Source: Vulcanimicrobiota bacterium (lineage in GTDB: Bacteria; Vulcanimicrobiota; Vulcanimicrobiia; Eremiobacterales; Eremiobacteraceae). From it: DNA of 64,000 nt. Below, piece after piece: positions 1 through 7,065 of the stretch. How positions within the stretch are numbered: position 1 is the first letter of the stretch; each line of letters begins with the position of its first letter. A program made the position numbers and the translations under genes. The DNA is taken from contig JABCYQ010000006.1 in NCBI GenBank assembly GCA_013290125.1, positions 51,001 through 115,000 of the forward strand, in the 5' to 3' direction. A model generated the notes under the pieces. That model made no database searches. It had not been told where the DNA came from and saw only the letters and a program-made list of their open reading frames with translations.

Positions 1-2
1 CC

Positions 3-560
3 GCGATGGATTTTCTCTCCGACTATCTGATGAGCGAAACGACCGGCACCGTCACGAAAGCGCTGACGGCGGCCCAGCCGAATTCGCAGTTCGACGGTCA
101 GTTCATAACGCTCGAAAATCCCGGCATCATGTTCGCTGGGATATGGGGCGAGGATTTGGACCGTCAGGCGGCAGTCGACATGATCCGCGCAGCGGCCAAG
201 CGCGTCGTAGACGCGCAGTTGAGCGACGCGGAATTCGCCCGAGCTGAACTCGCGTACCGCACCCACCTGTTGCACGATATGTCCACGCCGCAATCGCTTG
301 CCGACAACCTCGGCTGGTACTTCGCACAAGGCGCCGCCGCCTACACGCCCGCCGCGTTGATGCTCGGCAACGGCGACTACCTGTCGTCGGCAGATTCGCT
401 GACGCCTGCGTACGTGCACGACATCGCCCGCCGCTACCTGACAGCAGAACCCGCGATGGTCACGCTGCCGGAGACGAACGGCTCAGTCGCATTTCGCGCC
501 GGCATGACTGAAGGGGCCGACGTTAGTCGGCCCATCCAACGATTTTTTAAGGGTCTCTAA
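3..560 (+). CDS. M16 family peptidase, C-terminal part (cut by window edge)
   Basis: The reading frame is open at the left edge, so only the last ~186 residues are visible. The segment resembles the C-terminal M16 (pitrilysin/PqqL-like) domain: long amphipathic helices, then the stretch PAYVHDIARRYLTAEPAMV typical of the end of these domains. The zinc-site HxxEH half, if present, lies outside the window. The next gene starts 13 bases downstream and is also M16-like, so the two probably form a heterodimeric periplasmic or secreted peptidase. The last codons (TEGADVSRP) are encoded by a family A palindromic repeat at 509-534, so the native C terminus seems to have been replaced or extended by the repeat. 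Confidence 0.75.
   Translation, partial: AMDFLSDYLMSETTGTVTKALTAAQPNSQFDGQFITLENPGIMFAGIWGEDLDRQAAVDMIRAAAKRVVDAQLSDAEFARAELAYRTHLLHDMSTPQSLADNLGWYFAQGAAAYTPAALMLGNGDYLSSADSLTPAYVHDIARRYLTAEPAMVTLPETNGSVAFRAGMTEGADVSRPIQRFFKGL
509..534. repeat. Family A palindrome inside the 3' end of a gene
   Basis: The core GGGGCCGAC-GTTA-GTCGGCCCA is an inverted repeat of the kind found repeatedly between genes in this window. Here it is translated as EGADVSRP near the C terminus of the M16-like protein. Confidence 0.85.
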
Positions 561-572
561 GGAGAACGCATC

Positions 573-1901
573 GTGACCAGAACTCTCAACGCAACGCTTG
601 TTGCACTCGCCTGGCTCGCGCTCATGGGCGCATCGCCGGCGGTTCCCGCCACGACGTTCCCTACGGCGACGCAAGAGCATCTGCAGAACGGCGTCGCGCT
701 CGTCTCCGCCTCAACGGGCGGCGTGCTCGTCGGCGCGTCGATCACCGTGCCGGCCGGTCTCGTGCATCAATCGGCCTCCAATTCGGGAGTCGCAGACGTC
801 GCTGCGCGCCTGGTGTTGAGCACGCCCATCGAAGGCGGCGTTTCGCTTTCCGATTCAGCGACCACGCGCGGCGCGACGCTGACCTTCACGCTCGATCCGA
901 ACGACACCCGATTCTACCTCGAAGCGCCGAAGGCGCAATTCCCCGCGTTGCTCCACGATCTCGTCTCTGCCCTCACCGCGCCGGACCTTTCAAATCTCGC
1001 GGCGGCGCGCGCCGCTGCGATAACTGCCGCTACCACTGAGAACGATGGACCGGCGGCCGCTGCCATGTCGATGGTCCGCCAGGCGACGTACGCCGGCACG
1101 GGCTATGCGTATCCCGAGGCGGGCCGGATCTTAAGCCTCCAGTCGCTGACGGCGGCTGACGTGAGCGCGTGGGCCGCAGGGTATCGCCATGGTCCGGGAA
1201 CGCTCGTCGCGCTGGACGGTGCCGTTGACGACCCGATCGTGAGCGCAGCTCGGATCGAGATGACGAGGCTCGGCGGCAGCGCGGCTGCGGCCCCGCAACC
1301 GCCGGCGACCGACGGCGGCGTCGTGCAGGCGCCCGCACGGGGTAACGAGATCGTCACCCATCGCGACGTCGCCGCGCCGTGGGTCGCGGTCGGTTATCGC
1401 GTGCCCGACATGTATTCAAGCGATTTCCCTGCGATGCTCGTGATCGAAGCTCTGCTCGGTCAAGGCGGCGATGTGCACGCGTTTTCGTACGGATCGGAGA
1501 GTTCGCTGCCGGACGAATACGTCGGCGCGTTCTACGACTACCAGGCGCAACCAGGGCTGCTCGCGATCTTTCTCAACGGAAGCGATGCAAATGTCGACGG
1601 CTCCGTGCGCGATCTGCAATCCGCGATCGCTCGTTTGCGCGGCAGCCCCCTGCCGGACGTGATCGTCGACCACGGCCGTCGGCTTGCGGTCGGGTCGTAT
1701 TTCACGGGCGTGCAGGGACTGGACGACGCGGCGTGGCTTATGGGACGCGCGGCAGCCACGACCGACGGCACAGCGTTTGAGAACCTGCTGCCTATCCGCA
1801 TATCGCAAGTTACGGCGGCCGACGTGCAGCGTGTGGCGCGGCGGTATCTCACAGGCGAGGTCGTCGGCGTCGTCCTGCCGCAGACGGGGCCGGCGCACTA
1901 G
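573..1901 (+). CDS. M16 family peptidase-like protein, non-catalytic type
   Basis: 442 residues from a GTG start with a good ribosome binding site (AAGGAG at 561-566). Residues 1-26 look like a signal peptide (hydrophobic LVALAWLALMGASPAVPA), so the protein is exported. Two M16-like halves can be followed, with a linker around residue 245. The position where catalytic M16 subunits carry HxxEH reads SGVADVAARLVL, so this chain cannot bind zinc in the usual way. In known families such a chain pairs with a catalytic partner, here probably the gene just upstream. Assignment rests on overall pattern; the fold is likely, the substrate unknown. Confidence 0.75.
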   Translation: MTRTLNATLVALAWLALMGASPAVPATTFPTATQEHLQNGVALVSASTGGVLVGASITVPAGLVHQSASNSGVADVAARLVLSTPIEGGVSLSDSATTRGATLTFTLDPNDTRFYLEAPKAQFPALLHDLVSALTAPDLSNLAAARAAAITAATTENDGPAAAAMSMVRQATYAGTGYAYPEAGRILSLQSLTAADVSAWAAGYRHGPGTLVALDGAVDDPIVSAARIEMTRLGGSAAAAPQPPATDGGVVQAPARGNEIVTHRDVAAPWVAVGYRVPDMYSSDFPAMLVIEALLGQGGDVHAFSYGSESSLPDEYVGAFYDYQAQPGLLAIFLNGSDANVDGSVRDLQSAIARLRGSPLPDVIVDHGRRLAVGSYFTGVQGLDDAAWLMGRAAATTDGTAFENLLPIRISQVTAADVQRVARRYLTGEVVGVVLPQTGPAH

Positions 1902-1911
1902 CGGGGCGCGC

Positions 1912-2994
1912 GTGCGCGTCGCGTTCATCCACGACTACCTGACACAATTCGGGGGCGCCGAGCGCGTCCTTTTGGCGATGCACGGTCTATATCCGAACGC
2001 GCCGATCTACACCTCGATCTACAACCCTGAAGCGTTCGAGGGCGCATTCGAGGATTTCGACGTGCGCACGACCTGGCTGCAGAAGATACCCTATGCTGGC
2101 AGATCGTTTCGCGCGCTCTTACCGCTTTATCCGCGAGCGTTCGAGGCGCTCGACCTTTCCGAGTTCGACCTCGTGATCTCGTCCACGTCATCGTTTGCCA
2201 AAGGTGTGCGGGTCAGAAATGGCGCGGTGCACGTGTCGTACATCCACACGCCGACGCGCTTTCTCTGGCGCCAGGATGAATACGCGTTCGAAGTGGCGCC
2301 GTTCTGGTCGCGCCCGATGCTCGCAGCCGTGCTGCCGGCGCTCAAACGCTGGGACTACGCGGCGGCGCAGCTGCCGACGCACGTGATCGCGAACTCGCAC
2401 AACGTTGCCGAGCGGATCAGCGCGAGTTACGGCCGATCGAGCGACGTCATCCATTGCCCGGCCGACATCGAGGCGTTTTCCGCGGTGCCCGCAACGCAGG
2501 TCGGCGCGTACTATCTCGTGGCGACGCGGATGCTGCGCTACAAGCGCGTGCACCTCGCCATCGAGGCGTGCCGCGAGATCGGCGCGCCGCTCGTCATCAT
2601 CGGCGGCGGGCCGGACGAGAGCCGATTGCGATCGCTCGCCGGGCAGTCGGTGCGGTTCACCGGCCGCGTTTCTGACGCAGCTCGCGCAAGTCTGTTCGCC
2701 TGCGCTCGCGCGGTGATCGTCCCCGGCGAAGAAGATTTCGGTCTCGTGCCTGTGGAGGCTTCGGCAGCCGGCCGGCCGACGGTCGCTTACGGCGCCGGCG
2801 GCGCGCTCGAGACGGTGGTCGAAGGCGTGACCGGCGTGTTCTTCCGCGAACCGACCGCTGCCGCGCTCGCCCAGGCTCTGCGCGATCTCAATCCCGCCGC
2901 GTTCGACGTCGCCGCGATGCGCGCGCACGCTGAGACGTTCTCGGCCGCCCGATTCCGCGAGCAATTCGCGGCCCTGCTCGCCCGCTGGACCTGA
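1912..2994 (+). CDS. Glycosyltransferase family 4 (GT-B fold)
   Basis: 360 residues from a GTG start 11 bases after the previous stop; the frame is open further upstream, but family similarity begins at RVAFIHDYLTQFGGAERV. The N-terminal domain has the HDYL and GGAERVL donor-side signature of GT4 enzymes; the C-terminal Rossmann domain has GRVSDA and EEDFGLVPVEA, which fits the E-x7-E motif for the nucleotide sugar. A cytoplasmic or membrane-associated sugar transferase for lipid or polysaccharide synthesis is likely. Close homologues are often annotated as mannosyl- or colanic-acid-type transferases, but sugar and acceptor cannot be read from the sequence. Confidence 0.88.
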   Translation: MRVAFIHDYLTQFGGAERVLLAMHGLYPNAPIYTSIYNPEAFEGAFEDFDVRTTWLQKIPYAGRSFRALLPLYPRAFEALDLSEFDLVISSTSSFAKGVRVRNGAVHVSYIHTPTRFLWRQDEYAFEVAPFWSRPMLAAVLPALKRWDYAAAQLPTHVIANSHNVAERISASYGRSSDVIHCPADIEAFSAVPATQVGAYYLVATRMLRYKRVHLAIEACREIGAPLVIIGGGPDESRLRSLAGQSVRFTGRVSDAARASLFACARAVIVPGEEDFGLVPVEASAAGRPTVAYGAGGALETVVEGVTGVFFREPTAAALAQALRDLNPAAFDVAAMRAHAETFSAARFREQFAALLARWT

Positions 2995-3030
2995 GTTCGA
3001 ATCGCGAAGACGCTTCGCTCGACATCCTGA

Positions 3031-3056
3031 AAGCGCCGATTTCATATCGGCCCTAT
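3031..3056. repeat. Degenerate family A palindrome (left flank of element)
   Basis: GCCGATTTCATATCGGCCC is a GGCCGAT/ATCGGCC version of the family A palindrome just left of the 315-bp inverted-repeat element. A similar unit flanks the other side at 3401-3427. Confidence 0.6.
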
Positions 3057-3066
3057 TGCGGTGGCC

Positions 3067-3381
3067 TCACCGGTCGATGTCTTCGCCGGGGACGCGGCGG
3101 ATCATCGGGATAGTCAAGGTCCGCCGCTCGACTTCGGCGGCCCTCGCCGCCTCAGACGCCCCGGCTTTCGAAATCGCCGGTGATGCCGAGGCGATGCGTC
3201 GACGGCGGCCGGCGCGGCATGCCCAAGCGAGGCGTTGAACGAGGAGCGAAGCCACGGATGGCGGGAGCGACGAAGTGAACCGAGCGACTGAGCGAGCTGG
3301 ATGCGAGCGAAGGAGCGTCCACGCGGGGCATGCTGCGCGGCCGTTGTTGGCCGCGTCCCCGGCGAAGACATCGACCGGTGA
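3067..3381. mobile_element. 315-bp MITE-like element with 32-bp perfect terminal inverted repeats
   Basis: Bases 3067-3098 (beginning TCACCGGTCGATGTCTTCGC) are the exact reverse complement of 3350-3381. The interior has a further imperfect inverted pair around GCGGCATGCCC (3212-3224) and GGGGCATGC (3325-3333). A diverged copy in opposite orientation lies at 52386-52666 and matches most of the interior and one terminus. No transposase or convincing gene lies inside. Together with its flanks, the element fills the 482-base gap between the glycosyltransferase and the next gene. It resembles a non-autonomous transposable element or large repetitive extragenic palindrome; which one cannot be decided here. 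Confidence 0.75.
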
Positions 3382-3400
3382 TGGCGGGCGACAAAAACGC

Positions 3401-3427
3401 GGGCCGATATAAAATCGGCCCCTTCAG
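3401..3427. repeat. Family A palindrome
   Basis: GGGCCGATATAAAATCGGCCCC followed by TTCAG, the standard right end of the family. It borders the 315-bp element on its right side. Confidence 0.8.
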
Positions 3428-3436
3428 AAATTCGAA

Positions 3437-3463
3437 GTAGGCGGACCTTTACGGTCCGCCTAC
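3437..3463. repeat. Family B palindrome (GGCGGACC/GGTCCGCC)
   Basis: Two perfect 11-base arms, GTAGGCGGACC and GGTCCGCCTAC, around a 5-base loop. A related hairpin is at 52698-52718 and half-copies are at 11824-11838 and about 33566-33577. It lies 13 bases before the next start codon, so it could also affect translation of that gene. Confidence 0.8.
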
Positions 3464-3476
3464 GAACCCGAGCGCG

Positions 3477-4439
<963 letters not shown>

Positions 4440-4446
4440 CGCAGTC

Positions 4447-5070
4447 TTGAGCTGGCGCACCGCACCGGTCACGCTCACGATGCTCGGCATATGCTGGGCC
4501 GCGTTCTTGTTCGACCTCATCGTCACGGGCGGGAATCAGCCGTCCGGCCCGCTTGTGAGCCTGGGCCAAATCGTTCCGGTGTTGATCCAACAAGGTCAGT
4601 GGTGGCGGCTGATCACCTCAGGCTTCATCCATTACGGCATCCTCCACATCGCGTTCAATTCGTACGCGCTCTTCCAAGTGGGATTGCTCGTAGAATATGT
4701 CTATGGCAGCGCGCGCTATTTCGCGATCTACATGGTCGCTCTCGTCGCCGGCGGATTCGCCGCATACTATACGACGATCGGCTCGAACGATGCGACCGCC
4801 GGCGCGTCGGGCGCCATCATGGGCGTGTTCGGCGCGATGGCGGTGCTCGGATTCAAACTTCCGCATGCGCGCAGCGTCCTATTGCGCAGCGCGCTCATGC
4901 CGATCGTGCTGACGCTCGGCAACGGATTCGTGAACCCCGGTATCTCGAACGCGGGCCATATCGGCGGCCTGATCGGGGGTGTCGCGGTCGCGTGGATATT
5001 GACGCCCGCCCGGCTCAAGCAGCTGGTGCCGCAGGATTCGACGCCGCAACTCGGACCGCCCGACAACTAG
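4447..5070 (+). CDS. Rhomboid family intramembrane serine protease
   Basis: 207 residues from TTG, with six hydrophobic segments. All hallmark motifs are present: WWRLITSGFIHYGILHIAFN (His62, His67, Asn71), the catalytic serine in GASGAIMG (Ser121) and the catalytic histidine in NAGHIGGLIGG (His171). Rhomboids cleave transmembrane substrates inside the cytoplasmic membrane; no substrate is suggested by the context. The start lies 7 bases after the preceding gene, so the two are probably cotranscribed. The stop overlaps by a few bases the stop of the convergent gene on the other strand. Confidence 0.93.
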   Translation: MSWRTAPVTLTMLGICWAAFLFDLIVTGGNQPSGPLVSLGQIVPVLIQQGQWWRLITSGFIHYGILHIAFNSYALFQVGLLVEYVYGSARYFAIYMVALVAGGFAAYYTTIGSNDATAGASGAIMGVFGAMAVLGFKLPHARSVLLRSALMPIVLTLGNGFVNPGISNAGHIGGLIGGVAVAWILTPARLKQLVPQDSTPQLGPPDN

Positions 5071-5981
5071 AGCAGTCGGGCAGCGTCGATCGACGCGAAA
5101 AGGTTCTGCAGATTCGGCATCGCCTCGGCCGTGAGCGCCCGAACGTCGGCTGCAAGGGCCGCCATCTCTGTGACGGCGTGACGCGCATGGCGAGCGAAAT
5201 AAAGATCACCTCGCGGCGAGCGCAACAGCGACTGCCAATACTTCACGGCGATCGGCAACGGAACCCAACAAAAGATTGTTCGGAGCGCGAGCGGCGCGGG
5301 CACTACGCCCAATCGATCGAGCGCGGTCCACCCTTCTCGCACCGCCAAGACAAAATTCCGTACAAGTTGCGGACTTGCCGCGAGGCGGACAGCGTCGCAG
5401 TCGACCTGGTAGAGAGCGCCGCATATCGCGGTGACAAAAACCGCATGTCGTCGAAGCCACGAATCCACGTCACGGACCAACTCGACGCGAAAGCCGGCGT
5501 CTCTAACGACGGCCGCGATCTCAGGCGCGCTCGATTCGATCACGGTGGGCTGTTCCGAAACCTCGATAAAGCGATCCACGCCGCCTTCCAGGCCGCCCGC
5601 AGCGCCGGGGAACCCAAGCACGACGCGTCGGCGCCCGAGCGCCTCAAAGATCGGCTCCGATCCATTTGCGTGATTGACCATGATAAGGCAAAGCCCGATG
5701 CCGGTCGCCGCAGCCAGGGTGGGAAGCACCTCCTCGATTTGCTCGCGCCGTACGGTCACAAGGCACAAGTCCGCTTTGGTAGCCGCGGTCACGTGCTCGA
5801 TCACCGGCAGGCGCACCGAGTCGACCCGACCTGAGGTCGCACTTCTGATGACGGCTCCAACGGCGCGGAGCTCGGCCGCCCGATCTCCACGGGCCACAAG
5901 CGTTACATCGTGGCCCGACAGTGCGAGGCGGACACCGAACAGAGTTCCCTGGACGCCAGAGCCGAAGATGAGTATCTTCAT
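5067..5981 (-). CDS. Ketopantoate reductase (PanE/ApbA)-like NADP-dependent protein
   Basis: 304 residues from the ATG at 5981; the frame is open further upstream, but that would overlap the neighbouring gene and the Rossmann motif begins right here (KILIFGSGVQG). The N-terminal NADP-binding domain and a helical C-terminal domain match the ApbA/PanE family in length and order. The region where PanE carries its catalytic lysine reads WLRRHAVFVTAICGAL, so that lysine seems to be missing, and the usual QNG motif reads NHANG. The protein may therefore reduce another substrate. It follows a glycosyltransferase gene on the same strand with a gap of about 17 bases. Confidence 0.75.
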   Translation of the reverse strand: MKILIFGSGVQGTLFGVRLALSGHDVTLVARGDRAAELRAVGAVIRSATSGRVDSVRLPVIEHVTAATKADLCLVTVRREQIEEVLPTLAAATGIGLCLIMVNHANGSEPIFEALGRRRVVLGFPGAAGGLEGGVDRFIEVSEQPTVIESSAPEIAAVVRDAGFRVELVRDVDSWLRRHAVFVTAICGALYQVDCDAVRLAASPQLVRNFVLAVREGWTALDRLGVVPAPLALRTIFCWVPLPIAVKYWQSLLRSPRGDLYFARHARHAVTEMAALAADVRALTAEAMPNLQNLFASIDAARLL

Positions 5982-5998
5982 CTGCGAGATCGAATTCT

Positions 5999-7057
5999 CT
6001 ATGTTATGGCGGATTCGATCGCGAGCAGCGTCGCGTCGGCGCACCGCTCCCACGTCATCGTCGAAGCGCGCCGAAGTCCGCGTCGGCGCAGATCGTCCGC
6101 GAAGCTCTCCTCGGTCAACACGCGCGAGAGCAGGGTTGCAAGCGCGTCAACATCGGTGGGCGCGAAATACGCGGCCGCATCGCCGCCTGCCTCGGGAATG
6201 CTCGCCGCGTTCGAGGCGATGACCGGCGTGCCGAAGGCCATCGCCTCGAGCACGGGAAGTCCGAAACCTTCGTAGCGCGAGGGAAAAACGAACGCAGCCG
6301 CACCGCGGTAGAGCGCCGCAAGCCGAGCGTCGCTGACTTCGCCTTCAAGACGTGCATCCACGCCCGCCGCGAGCGCGCGCTCGCGAACAGAGGGCGCGCA
6401 TTTGCCGGCCAAAACCAAAGCCGTGCCGCGCGCGACGCCCGGCGGCAGCACGCCCATCGCCGCGATGAGGGCGGTGAGGTTTTTGCGCTCCTCAGCCTCG
6501 CCGACGAACAAGACATATCGCTGCGCGCCGTCGAGAACCGCGGGCGCGATACCGGCGAATGCAGGCGGGTACGCCGTGCCCAAATGGACCACCGCGATAG
6601 GCGCGGCAACTGGCGAAAGCCGGCGCTCGATCTCGCCTTTTGTGAAAGCAGAATCAGCGATGATCAGCGTCGCCTCACGCGCCGTCGCGCGAAACGGATA
6701 CTGCTCGTTGTGCCGCCTGCGCTCGTCGGCCGCGGGTTCGACGAAGGGCCAGACGTCGTGGACGGTGGCGATGCGGCGCAGAGGGGCGAGCCACGTCATG
6801 CCGTTCCATGGATACCAGACCGCGTCCAATCCGAGCGCTGCGGCCTGCGAGCGCCGCGCCACGGCGACCGCCCCGCCAGCTTCTGCCTGCAATCGATCGC
6901 GCACGAACGCCGGAAAGAGATGCGGCACGAGGAGCGTGATCGTCACGCGGTCGCGGTGCCCGGCGATCCAAGACGAGAGCACCGCGCGCACATATCTGCC
7001 GATACCGCGCCGATCGTGCAGCAGGTTGACCGCGTCCACACCGAGTGCGAGTGGCAA
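5999..7057 (-). CDS. Glycosyltransferase family 4
   Basis: 352 residues from TTG. The N terminus LGVDAVNLLHDRRGIGRYV is the typical opening of GT4 enzymes of the mannosyl/rhamnosyl transferase type, with the glycine-rich acceptor loop. The C-terminal domain has FVGEAEERKNL, GEVSDARLAALYRGA and the E-x7-E motif in YEGFGLPVLEAM for nucleotide-sugar binding. It probably acts in cell-surface polysaccharide or glycolipid assembly. It lies 8 bases downstream of the SbcC-like gene on the same strand, so the two may share a transcript. Donor and acceptor are unknown. Confidence 0.88.
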   Translation of the reverse strand: MPLALGVDAVNLLHDRRGIGRYVRAVLSSWIAGHRDRVTITLLVPHLFPAFVRDRLQAEAGGAVAVARRSQAAALGLDAVWYPWNGMTWLAPLRRIATVHDVWPFVEPAADERRRHNEQYPFRATAREATLIIADSAFTKGEIERRLSPVAAPIAVVHLGTAYPPAFAGIAPAVLDGAQRYVLFVGEAEERKNLTALIAAMGVLPPGVARGTALVLAGKCAPSVRERALAAGVDARLEGEVSDARLAALYRGAAAFVFPSRYEGFGLPVLEAMAFGTPVIASNAASIPEAGGDAAAYFAPTDVDALATLLSRVLTEESFADDLRRRGLRRASTMTWERCADATLLAIESAIT

Positions 7058-7065
7058 GAGGTCTG

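Noticed and set aside
2995..3003. GTTCGAATC resembling a tRNA T-loop
   Set aside because: It overlaps the end of a glycosyltransferase gene and there is no acceptor stem, anticodon arm or CCA around it.
2188..3045. Open frame of 285 codons opposite the first GT4 gene
   Set aside because: Antisense to a well-recognised glycosyltransferase and without any domain signature.
3210..3340. A reading frame on the minus strand inside the 315-bp element (RSFARIQLA...SLRRS) that recurs in the copy at 52389-52515
   Set aside because: The two copies differ about equally at first/second and third codon positions, with several amino-acid changes; there is no ribosome binding site or start, and the frame exists because the DNA repeat is conserved.
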